Positions 23,778-30,849 of a DNA stretch of 30,849 bases are shown piece after piece. Numbering within the stretch: position 1 is the stretch's first letter; every line of letters begins with the position of its first letter. The position numbers were made by a program, and so were the translations under genes. The stretch comes from Equadaptatus sp045642025 (GTDB taxonomy: Bacteria > Synergistota > Synergistia > Synergistales > Synergistaceae), in the NCBI GenBank assembly GCA_045642025.1, contig JAZUIB010000035.1, positions 1 through 30,849 on the forward strand. The letters run 5' to 3'. Under the pieces are notes generated by a model that was not told the origin of the DNA, made no database searches, and worked only from the letters and a program-made list of their open reading frames with translations.

Positions 23778-25121
23778 TCAATCTATAAGGTTGTAATATT
23801 TGAGGCGTGTTTCAGTTTCTGTTTTGCCAAGCCGCTCTGCGCATTCAAATACTCCAGGGCTGACTTTTCTGCCGGTGAGCACCCAGCGGAGGGGTAGACA
23901 TAGTTCTTTCATGCTGCTGCCGTTTGCTTCAATCCAGTCTTTGGTGAATTGCTCAAGTGCCGGTGCTTTCCACTCAGGCGTGTTGTCAACGAGTTGACGG
24001 TAGAAGGTTTTGAGCACGGGGCGGCGTTCTTCGTTGATTTCTGAAGCGTCATAGCGTGTTTTGACAACGTCGAAATTAAGGAAGTAATCACTGTATTCAG
24101 CAACCTGAAGTGTGGTCTGTCCTCGTCCGCCCATTGTTTTGAGCGATGCCGCAAGGTAGTCGTTGCTGTATTTTTCTGGCTGTAAATCAAGTCTTGACCA
24201 GAAGGGACGGATGATTTCAAGCAGTTTGTACGGATTCATACGTTTCATCTGTTCCTGGTTGATATGGTTGAGTTTGTCCATGTCAAATACAGCGGCTTTT
24301 TTAGTAACCTGCCCAAGTTCAAACTGTGTCACGGCTTCTTCTCGTGAGAAAATTTCGCCTGTTTCTCTCGGTGTCCAGCCGAGCAGCGCAAGGAAATTGA
24401 ATACGCCGTCTGGCAGATAGCCAAGGTCATTGTATTCAAATACGCTGGTTGCGCCCTGCCGTTTTGAAAGTTTTTTCTTATCCTTGCCGAGTATCATTGG
24501 CAGATGCCCAAAGGTGGGTACTTTCCAGCCTAGCGCCTCATATATCAGTATCTGTTTCGGTGTGTTAATTACGTGGTCTTCGCCGCGGATAACGGTGTTG
24601 ATGTCCATGTAGTGGTCATCAATTACGCAGGCATAGTTGTAGGTGGGCATACCATCGCGTTTAATAAGAACAACATCTTTAATACTGCCATCAGGGTTGA
24701 CTGAGCATCGTTCGCTGCGTACTTCGATATGTCCGTAAACTGCATCGTCAAAGGTTAGAAGTTTTCCTTCCGGAACTTTGAAAAATACTGCGCCATCCTT
24801 GTCATAAGCGAGTCCCTGTGTTTTTAGTTCTTCAACATGTTTGCGGTATAAATCCATGCGTTCTGACTGGCGGTAAGGACCGTAATTTCCTCCAATATCA
24901 GGGCCTTCGTCCCAGTCGAAACCCATCCAGCGCATGCCGTCCATAATGCTCTGTTCATATTCTTTTGTTGAGCGTTCAAGGTCAGTATCTTCTATGCGGA
25001 GAACGAATTTTCCTCCGTTGTGCCGTGCCCATAGCCAGTTAAAAAGAGCAGTGTGAGCACCGCCTATGTGAAGCGCGCCTGTAGGACTCGGCGCAAATCT
25101 TACTCGTACGTTAGTGTCCAT
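23778..25121 (-). CDS. gltX: Glutamate--tRNA ligase (GltX)
   Basis: This class I synthetase charges tRNA-Glu. The 447-residue protein has FAPSPTGALHIGGAHTALFN with HIGG at 18-21, RIEDTDLERS near 43-52 and KKLSKRQGA with KLSKR at 217-221. The C-terminal helical anticodon-binding domain is complete. I start at ATG 25121 with GGAGG six bases upstream; a longer frame to 25244 would add 41 residues unlike any GltX N-terminus. It is short for a bacterial GltX (usually about 465-490) but no core part is missing. It diverges from polA. Confidence 0.95.
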   Translation of the reverse strand: MDTNVRVRFAPSPTGALHIGGAHTALFNWLWARHNGGKFVLRIEDTDLERSTKEYEQSIMDGMRWMGFDWDEGPDIGGNYGPYRQSERMDLYRKHVEELKTQGLAYDKDGAVFFKVPEGKLLTFDDAVYGHIEVRSERCSVNPDGSIKDVVLIKRDGMPTYNYACVIDDHYMDINTVIRGEDHVINTPKQILIYEALGWKVPTFGHLPMILGKDKKKLSKRQGATSVFEYNDLGYLPDGVFNFLALLGWTPRETGEIFSREEAVTQFELGQVTKKAAVFDMDKLNHINQEQMKRMNPYKLLEIIRPFWSRLDLQPEKYSNDYLAASLKTMGGRGQTTLQVAEYSDYFLNFDVVKTRYDASEINEERRPVLKTFYRQLVDNTPEWKAPALEQFTKDWIEANGSSMKELCLPLRWVLTGRKVSPGVFECAERLGKTETETRLKYYNLID

Positions 25122-25221
25122 TGTGAACCTCCAAATGATGTATAATATATCTTGTACACATAAATTATACCGCAAAAGTACCAGATTTGCCCCATTTTTC
25201 GCAGACGGAGGCGGATAAAAA
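25122..25221. promoter_or_regulatory. Divergent promoter region of gltX and polA
   Basis: TATAAT at 25141-25146 on the plus strand can serve polA, and TATAAT on the minus strand (25169-25164) can serve gltX. Neither has a strong -35 at standard spacing (plus-strand TTGTGA is only 14 bases away). The two -10 boxes are 17 bases apart, so polymerases would compete. Confidence 0.4.
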
Positions 25222-27822
25222 ATGAAAAACAAAATTCTTCTCATAGACGGACATGGCTTGGCATTCCGTGGTTTTTACGCAGTCCCTGAAGGGTTAAGTG
25301 CTCCTGACGGAACTCCTACCAATGCTATTGTCGGTTTTATGAATATGCTGGTTAAAACTTTTGAAAAGTGGCAGCCGGACGGGGTTGCGCTGTTTTTTGA
25401 CCCGAAAGGCGATACTGTACGCAAAAAGATGTATACGCAGTACAAAGCAGGACGAAAACCTGCGCCTGAAAGTTTTAAAATACAACTCCCTCATATTATT
25501 GAACTCAGCAAAGCAGCGGGGATACCTGTTTTTATTAAAGACGGAATAGAAGCGGATGACTGTATTGTTTCAACTGCCAGGGCTATTGCGGAAAACGGTA
25601 ATACAGCGCTTATCCTATCTGCTGACAAAGATTTGCTTCAAATACTTGATAAAAACATATTTGTTATCCGTCCGACAAAAGGTGTCAGCGAATTTGATTT
25701 TTATGATGAGGAATTTTTTGAAAAGAAATACGGTTTTCCCGCAAAACGTATGTCGGATTATCTTGCGCTGCTCGGTGATGCTGTTGACAATATTCCTGGT
25801 GTTGCAGGCATAGGCGAAAAAAGCGCAACAGAGCTTGTACAAAAATACGACAGCATTGAAGACATATACGCTCATATAGACGATTTTAAAGGCGCAAAAC
25901 GCCGTAACCTTGAAGCGGGGCAGCAGTCGGCATTAGACAGCCGCGCGCTTGTACTGCCTATAGACGTTGAGGCTGTTTCTCTTAATGAAACAAATCTGTG
26001 TCCAGCGGATGACATAGTTTTGAAACCGATGTGCGAGAAACTCGGACTTCGAAAAATTTACGTTCAGCTAAAAAATATGACCGGCGGATTTGAACTTTCA
26101 GACAGCGGTGCCTCTTTTGAAACAAAAAAAACTGACGTAAATGAATTTCATTTACAGGCAGAAGATATGCCCATCCAGAACGGCATTATTTTAAACGAAG
26201 TTGACTTAATTCGAATACTTTATTCAGAAAATGCAAGTATGCTTGTTAAAGAACATTCTAATGGCAAAACTGAACTTTTGCTTGCAAACGACAGACAGGA
26301 AATTTGTTCTGCGGATTTAACACAGCTCGAAAATGACAAAACATGGCAAAAATGGACAGAGCGGGGCATACTTACAGTGTTTGGTCTGCGCGGGATTCTT
26401 GCAGATGAAAAAGTTGTCCTGCCGTCTGCGGACAGAATTAATGATGTGGAAGCAGCACATTACATGCTGCATCCAGACAGGGGCGGCAGAGGAATTGAAA
26501 AAACTTTGGGAAAATTACCTGATGAAAAATTGCTTGTTGCTCAACTTTATAATATTTATCGGACATTTGAAAATCAACTTACCGACACACAAAAATCTCT
26601 TGAAAAAAATCTTGATAACAAACTCAGTTTTACTTTGACTCGTATGCAGCGCAGCGGAGTGCCTGCTGATGTTAAAATGCTTGCTGAACTGCGCGAAAAA
26701 CTGACGGCTTCCATTGCTGAAACAGAGGCAGAAACCTGGAAAGAAGCAGGAGAAGAATTTAACCTTAATTCACCAAAGCAGGTTGGACATGTTTTATTTG
26801 AAGAATTAAATCTCCCTGCAATCAAAAAAACAAAGACAGGATTTTCAACAGGAGCGGAGGTGCTTGAAGAGTTAGCACAGCTCCCCAGACCGCTTTGTGA
26901 CGTGCCGAAGCTTTTGATGAGCTTCCGTGAGCAGTCCAAAATACTAACAGGTTTTGTTGAGCCGTATCTTAAACTGTCAGAAGCGTGCAGCGGAAGGATT
27001 CATTCCACCTTTGACCAGTTGGAGACCGGTACGGGGCGTCTTGCAAGTTACTCTCCCAATGTCCAGAATATACCGCAGTTTGGAGAGTGGGCTGAAGAAT
27101 TTAAAAAATGCCTGCACCCTGCCGCTGAAAACAGAACGTTTGTGTCTGCTGACTATTCTCAAATAGAACTTCGCATACTGGCGCATCTTTCGCAAGAAGA
27201 ACGGCTGCTTTCAGCATTCCGTGAAGGACGTGATGTACATCTTGAAACTGCATCGTGGGTATTTGGTCTTCCCGCAGAAGATATTACTAAAGAACAGCGC
27301 CGTTTTGCAAAAGTTGTAAACTTCGGACTTCTGTACGGTATGAGTGCCTTCGGGCTTGCTCAGCGGCTTGCTGTTCCGCGCCCTCAGGCTGCGGGGATTG
27401 TTAAACGCTATTTCAGCGTGCTGCCCGGTGTGCAGAACTACATAGAGCATAATATCGCAGCTGCAAAGGCAAGAGGATATACAGAATCGATTTTCGGAAG
27501 ACGCCGTCCGCTTGCGGAGGTTGCCACCATAGAAGGCAGAGGCAATAATCCGATAGACAGAATCGCGGTCAACACACCTGTGCAAAGCGCAGCATCTGAC
27601 ATTGCAAAAATGGCACTTATTGAATTTGACAAACAGCTTGCGGAAAAACTTCCGAATGCCCGTGTCATTTTACAGGTGCATGACTCAATAGTATGTGAAT
27701 GTGACGAACATGACGCTGACGAGGCAGAGAAACTGCTTGTAGCTGTTATGGAAAATATTTGCAAATTGTCTGTGCCACTTAAGGTTGAAGCAAAAAGAGG
27801 CAGAAGTTTGAACGAAATATAG
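25222..27822 (+). CDS. polA: DNA polymerase I
   Basis: Repair and Okazaki-fragment polymerase, 866 residues. The N-terminal 5'-3' exonuclease domain (about 1-290) has LLIDGHGLAFRGF, EADD, SADKDLLQ and GDAVDNIPGVAGIG. The middle domain (about 300-430) is short and lacks the Asp-x-Glu of an active 3'-5' proofreading site. The polymerase domain has motif A DYSQIELRILAH (644-655), motif B RRFAKVVNFGLLYG (693-706, with Phe at the nucleotide-selecting position) and motif C VHDSIVCE (819-826). Motif C has His-Asp-Ser where most family members have His-Asp-Glu. GGAGG precedes the ATG. Confidence 0.97.
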   Translation: MKNKILLIDGHGLAFRGFYAVPEGLSAPDGTPTNAIVGFMNMLVKTFEKWQPDGVALFFDPKGDTVRKKMYTQYKAGRKPAPESFKIQLPHIIELSKAAGIPVFIKDGIEADDCIVSTARAIAENGNTALILSADKDLLQILDKNIFVIRPTKGVSEFDFYDEEFFEKKYGFPAKRMSDYLALLGDAVDNIPGVAGIGEKSATELVQKYDSIEDIYAHIDDFKGAKRRNLEAGQQSALDSRALVLPIDVEAVSLNETNLCPADDIVLKPMCEKLGLRKIYVQLKNMTGGFELSDSGASFETKKTDVNEFHLQAEDMPIQNGIILNEVDLIRILYSENASMLVKEHSNGKTELLLANDRQEICSADLTQLENDKTWQKWTERGILTVFGLRGILADEKVVLPSADRINDVEAAHYMLHPDRGGRGIEKTLGKLPDEKLLVAQLYNIYRTFENQLTDTQKSLEKNLDNKLSFTLTRMQRSGVPADVKMLAELREKLTASIAETEAETWKEAGEEFNLNSPKQVGHVLFEELNLPAIKKTKTGFSTGAEVLEELAQLPRPLCDVPKLLMSFREQSKILTGFVEPYLKLSEACSGRIHSTFDQLETGTGRLASYSPNVQNIPQFGEWAEEFKKCLHPAAENRTFVSADYSQIELRILAHLSQEERLLSAFREGRDVHLETASWVFGLPAEDITKEQRRFAKVVNFGLLYGMSAFGLAQRLAVPRPQAAGIVKRYFSVLPGVQNYIEHNIAAAKARGYTESIFGRRRPLAEVATIEGRGNNPIDRIAVNTPVQSAASDIAKMALIEFDKQLAEKLPNARVILQVHDSIVCECDEHDADEAEKLLVAVMENICKLSVPLKVEAKRGRSLNEI

Positions 27823-27867
27823 TAAAAGATAATTCAAATAATTCAAAATTTAACCGGAGGAATAAGC

Positions 27868-28836
27868 ATGAAACCTTTAATTTGGATAATTGATGAAGAA
27901 TGGCTAGATTACGACATTGAAAACGCTACGCTTAATGGGCAGTTTCCCGATTGCAAAATCCGTTATTCCGGATATAATTACTCAGAAGATTTGAAAAAGT
28001 TCGGCGCTGCGGCAGACGGTATTCTCGCTCAGGTTTATACTAAATTGGGAAGAGAAGAAATTTCGCAGCTTACAAACTGCAAAGTTATTTCTGTGTTTGG
28101 CGGAGGCTATGACAGAGTTGACGTTGCGGCAGCAAAAGAGATGGGAATTAAAGTTGCTTTTGTGCCCGGCTACTGCAAAGAAGACGTATCAGATTACGCT
28201 GTTGCTGCAATTTTCCAATGTAACAAACATATCACCTCATATAAAAAAGAAATTAAGCAGAAACTTTGGGGAAGTCCTGCACTGCCCAATCCCGCGAAAC
28301 GCATAAAAGGCTCGAAACTTCTGATAATAGGACTTGGCAGGATTGGCAGCTGTACGGCGAAAAAAGCCGCAGCACTCGGTATGCAGGTTAGTGCATACGA
28401 CCCGTATATCACGGCAGAAAAAATGGCTGAAATCGGAGTATCAAAGCTTGAAAATCTTGAAGAAGCGCTTGCCGCGGCAGATTACGTAAGCATTCACGCA
28501 AAACTAACGCCGGAAACCAACCGTATGCTAAACGCTGAAAAACTTGCCTGCATGAAACCGTCTGCCTACATTATCAACACTGCGCGCGGCTGCATAATTG
28601 ACGAAAAGGCGCTTGTCACGGCTGTTAAAAACAAAAAACTTGCAGGTGCAGTGCTAGACGTTGTAAATGTTGAACCGCCAGAATTTGATGAAGAAATCTT
28701 TAATACAGAAGGCATTATCGTTACGCCGCACATCTCCTATCTTTCCGTGCAGGCTTACGAAGAACTCAAACTCCGCGCGACAATGAACCTTGTAAATGTT
28801 ATAAAAGGAAACGAAATAGAAGACATTGCGGAGTAG
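27868..28836 (+). CDS. D-isomer-specific 2-hydroxyacid dehydrogenase
   Basis: The NAD(P)-dependent dehydrogenase has 322 residues. The Rossmann motif GLGRIG is at 155-160, with Asp in AYDPY at the end of the second strand (favours NAD). The catalytic Arg240 lies in NTARG, Glu269 in NVEPP and His288 in TPHIS. The family includes glyoxylate/hydroxypyruvate reductase, phosphoglycerate and D-lactate dehydrogenases; the substrate cannot be settled from sequence. Hydroxypyruvate reductase would fit with the glycerate kinase 5 kb away, but that is only a guess. GGAGG sits seven bases before the ATG, 45 bases after polA. Confidence 0.9.
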   Translation: MKPLIWIIDEEWLDYDIENATLNGQFPDCKIRYSGYNYSEDLKKFGAAADGILAQVYTKLGREEISQLTNCKVISVFGGGYDRVDVAAAKEMGIKVAFVPGYCKEDVSDYAVAAIFQCNKHITSYKKEIKQKLWGSPALPNPAKRIKGSKLLIIGLGRIGSCTAKKAAALGMQVSAYDPYITAEKMAEIGVSKLENLEEALAAADYVSIHAKLTPETNRMLNAEKLACMKPSAYIINTARGCIIDEKALVTAVKNKKLAGAVLDVVNVEPPEFDEEIFNTEGIIVTPHISYLSVQAYEELKLRATMNLVNVIKGNEIEDIAE

Positions 28837-28840
28837 AAGT

Positions 28841-28853
28841 AAATGACATTTTT
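28841..28853 (-). promoter_or_regulatory. 13-nt motif upstream of the RhuM gene, shared with the ORF6N gene
   Basis: The minus strand reads AAAAATGTCATTT, the same 13 bases as 30087-30099 on the plus strand before the ORF6N gene. The sequence is A/T-rich, so chance is possible. Confidence 0.35.
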
Positions 28854-28913
28854 GCCGTTAAAGCGAGTAAAATAATATCAGCGGCAGAAAAAATGAAACG
28901 GAGACAGGCTTCC

Positions 28914-29963
28914 ATGACGAAGAAAAAAGAAATCAGCATACGCTCAGGCGCGGCGGAATATCTTACCTACGCTGCCGCTTTCGGCGGCGCTGAAACAAGC
29001 CTTGAAATGCGTTACGAAGACGAAAACATCTGGCTGACACAGAAAATGCTTGCCGAGTTGTATGATGTTGAAGTACCAACCATCTATTATCATATAAATA
29101 AAATTTACGAAGACGGAGAATTACATGAAAATCGAACTATTAGAAATTTTCTAATAGTTCAAAACGAAGGCGGAAGACAAATATCCCGTGAAGTGAAACA
29201 CTACAGTCTGCAAATGATAATCGCCGTCGGCTTCAAAGTGAACTCCGAGCGTGCGGTGCAATTCCGCAAATGGGTCAACGAAATTGCCTCAAGCTATACG
29301 ATAAAAGGCTGGGTAATGGACGAAGAACGGCTTAAAAACGGCGGAGTGCTGACAGACAAATACTTTGAAGAACAGCTTGAACGCATACGCGAAATACGAG
29401 CAAGCGAACGCAGATTTTATCAGAAAGTCACAGATTTGTACGCTACGGCACTCGACTACGACAAAACTGCAAAAGCAACGATACGGTTTTATGCTACAGT
29501 ACAGAACAAAATGCACTATGCCGTGCACGGGCACACAGCGGCAGAGCTCATAACACAGCGTGCAGACCACACAAAAGCGCACATGGGACTTACGAGCTGG
29601 CGCGATGCCCCTGACGGGAAAATCAGACTCTCGGACGCAGTTGTCGCGAAAAACTACCTTACGGAAACAGAAATGGGCGAATTGAACAGAATGGTTAGCG
29701 CGTATCTTGATTTTGCGGAAAATATGGCGAAAAGAAAAATACCGCTTACAATGAAAGACTGGGAAACAAGGCTCAACAGATTTATTGAAATGTTTGAGTA
29801 CGGACTGCTGAAAAATTCCGGTTCTGTAACTGCGGAAATAGCCAGACTTCACGCCGAAAGCGAATATGAAAAATTCAGGGTGATACAGGACAAAGAATTC
29901 CTTTCAGACTACGACAAATATATGCTTGAACTTGAAGCCAAAACGGCTCAGTCCGATGCTTAG
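28914..29963 (+). CDS. RhuM family protein (virulence RhuM / COG3943)
   Basis: The 349-residue protein has the RhuM family plan. An N-terminal winged-helix-like region (IWLTQKMLAELYDVEVPTIYYHINKI, about 39-64) is followed by EDGEL, then KHYSLQMIIAVGFKVNSERAVQFRKW (about 95-120), and a C-terminal helical part ending AESEYEKFRVIQDK. The family is widespread in accessory DNA, often next to restriction-modification genes; the name comes from a Salmonella pathogenicity island gene and the function is unknown. The ATG at 28914 has GGAGA upstream; an ATG at 28893 is less likely. A 27-base perfect palindrome lies within codons 74-83. Confidence 0.85.
   Translation: MTKKKEISIRSGAAEYLTYAAAFGGAETSLEMRYEDENIWLTQKMLAELYDVEVPTIYYHINKIYEDGELHENRTIRNFLIVQNEGGRQISREVKHYSLQMIIAVGFKVNSERAVQFRKWVNEIASSYTIKGWVMDEERLKNGGVLTDKYFEEQLERIREIRASERRFYQKVTDLYATALDYDKTAKATIRFYATVQNKMHYAVHGHTAAELITQRADHTKAHMGLTSWRDAPDGKIRLSDAVVAKNYLTETEMGELNRMVSAYLDFAENMAKRKIPLTMKDWETRLNRFIEMFEYGLLKNSGSVTAEIARLHAESEYEKFRVIQDKEFLSDYDKYMLELEAKTAQSDA
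29134..29160. repeat. 27-base perfect palindrome inside the RhuM gene
   Basis: The arm GAACTATTAGAAA (29134-29146) and its exact reverse complement (29148-29160) flank a single T. It encodes part of R74-Q83, just after the DNA-binding-like N-terminal region. Confidence 0.9.
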
Positions 29964-30022
29964 AAAAAACGTAAAAATCAACAACCCGCCGCTGAAACTG
30001 AAATAATCAAATATCCCAAACA

Positions 30023-30050
30023 GGCTGAATGGATTTCAGCCCGTTTTTTT
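30023..30050 (+). terminator. Terminator after the RhuM gene
   Basis: GGCTGAA/TTCAGCC stem with loop TGGAT, then CG and seven T. Confidence 0.88.
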
Positions 30051-30086
30051 GTGCCGAACCGGAGCAACACATCACAAAATTCTCAA

Positions 30087-30114
30087 AAAAATGTCATTTT
30101 GAAAAAGACATTTT
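30087..30114. promoter_or_regulatory. Inverted repeat upstream of the ORF6N gene
   Basis: AAAATGTC (30088-30095) and GACATTTT (30107-30114) are exact inverted repeats 11 bases apart. The left half is part of the 13-nt motif also found before the RhuM gene. Possible -10 sequences TAAAAT (30130) and TATATT (30135) follow. Confidence 0.45.
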
Positions 30115-30178
30115 CAGAAAAATTTACTGTAAAATATATTGCAGAAAGTCCGAAACGTTAGACAAAGGCGGGACAGTT

Positions 30179-30849
30179 ATGGCTGTTAAAAACGAAATTG
30201 CTTTGGTAACGCAGGAAAACATCAGAAATAAAATCTACACGATACGCGGACAGCGCGTAATGCTCGACAGCGACCTCGCGGCGATTTACGGCTACACAAC
30301 AACAACATTCAACCAACAGGTTAAAAACAACAAAGAGAAATTCGAAGAAGATTTTATGTTCACACTCACGGCAAAAGAATTTGAAAACTTGATATCAAAA
30401 AAATTGACATCAAGTTGGGGAGGGCGCAGAAAACTGCCTAAAGTTTTCACCGAACAGGGTATATACATGCTTATGACGGTACTTAAAGGCGAATTGGCAG
30501 TACAGCAGAGCAAAGCTCTCATACGCCTTTTCAAAGGCATGAAAGACTACATCAGCGAAAACAGAAGTCTCATCGGAACAGATGCGCTTGCGAAACTGAC
30601 GGTGCAGAATACGATTGACATAGCCGAAATCAAAAACACAATGGCGACAAAAGAGGATATTAAGATTATCAAAAGCGACCTGCAAAAAGTAATGGACAAC
30701 TTCATAGACCCAGACAGCTATAAACATTTCCTGATACTTGACGGACAGAAAATAGAAGCGGAAGAAGCCTACACGAAAATCTACAAATCGGCAAAGAAAA
30801 GCGTATGCGTTGTTGACAACTACATCGGGCTGAAAACGCTTGAACTGCT
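30179..30849 (+). CDS. ORF6N-domain protein (partial, runs off the window)
   Basis: The open frame continues past the window end (223 codons seen). The N-terminal ORF6N domain (about 10-100) has IYTIRGQRVMLDSDLAAIYGYTT, FMFTLTAKEFE, SSWGGRRKLPKVFTEQGIYML. ORF6N is a phage and poxvirus-related DNA-binding domain that is shuffled among accessory genes. A coiled or helical linker follows, and then a C-terminal part (about 180 on) with ILDGQKIEAEEAYTKIYKSA and VCVVDNYIGLKTLELL. This resembles the C-terminus of several ORF6N proteins that I recall, possibly phospholipase D-like. Translation starts at ATG 30179 behind AAAGGCGGG. A 13-bp-arm inverted repeat lies at codons 70-80. Confidence 0.85.
   Translation, partial: MAVKNEIALVTQENIRNKIYTIRGQRVMLDSDLAAIYGYTTTTFNQQVKNNKEKFEEDFMFTLTAKEFENLISKKLTSSWGGRRKLPKVFTEQGIYMLMTVLKGELAVQQSKALIRLFKGMKDYISENRSLIGTDALAKLTVQNTIDIAEIKNTMATKEDIKIIKSDLQKVMDNFIDPDSYKHFLILDGQKIEAEEAYTKIYKSAKKSVCVVDNYIGLKTLEL
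30386..30416. repeat. Inverted repeat inside the ORF6N gene
   Basis: Arms AACTTGATATCAA (30386-30398) and TTGACATCAAGTT (30404-30416) match at 12 of 13 positions around AAAAA. It encodes N70-S79, within the ORF6N domain and before the SSWGGRR motif. Confidence 0.85.

Noticed and set aside
29134..29160. Reading the RhuM palindrome as a terminator or gene boundary
   Set aside because: It has no T-run and the reading frame continues without break to a family-typical C-terminus.

Overview
The window (about 45% G+C by eye) is a chromosomal segment of a bacterium. It starts with the conserved nusA-ylxR-L7Ae-infB-rbfA-nrnA-truB-ribF translation/ribosome-maturation block and ends in an accessory patch. 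A membrane-anchored SurA/PpiD-like chaperone and a signal-peptide solute-binding protein fit a diderm anaerobe. Together with a GlnRS gene beside an ordinary GltX, a member of the Synergistota is my best guess, but nothing here proves the phylum.

Layout. 144-7133 (+) is a tightly packed, often overlapping operon from nusA to ribF. A near-consensus promoter directly after ribF drives the chaperone gene (7212-8285). A second near-consensus promoter drives tRNA-Ser(GCU) and tRNA-Arg(ACG), closed by a perfect hairpin terminator. Next come three membrane-protein genes (8710-11616): a NuoL/HyfB-like antiporter subunit, a 97-residue two-helix protein and a NuoH/EchB-like subunit, with no catalytic or Fe-S partner. 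glnS follows. A 38-bp perfect palindrome acts as a two-way terminator between glnS and a minus-strand ABC importer operon (18403 to 13465) of binding protein, ATPase, fused permease and a second ATPase.

Divergent from the importer are a histidine phosphatase and a metallo-beta-lactamase-fold protein. Then come a GntP-family permease and a glycerate kinase, which together suggest uptake and phosphorylation of glycerate. The 865-base gap after the kinase is not empty. It holds terminators, a 20-bp operator-like palindrome and what looks like a free-standing structured RNA with its own promoter, closing stem and terminator (about 23187-23447). gltX (-) and polA (+) diverge from a shared 100-bp promoter region, and a D-2-hydroxyacid dehydrogenase follows polA.

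The right end is accessory: a RhuM-family gene and an ORF6N-domain gene cut by the window edge. Each carries a 13-bp-arm inverted repeat inside its coding sequence near codons 70-83, and they share a 13-nt motif upstream. These two genes, the orphan complex-I-like membrane trio and the candidate RNA are the parts most likely to hold something undescribed.
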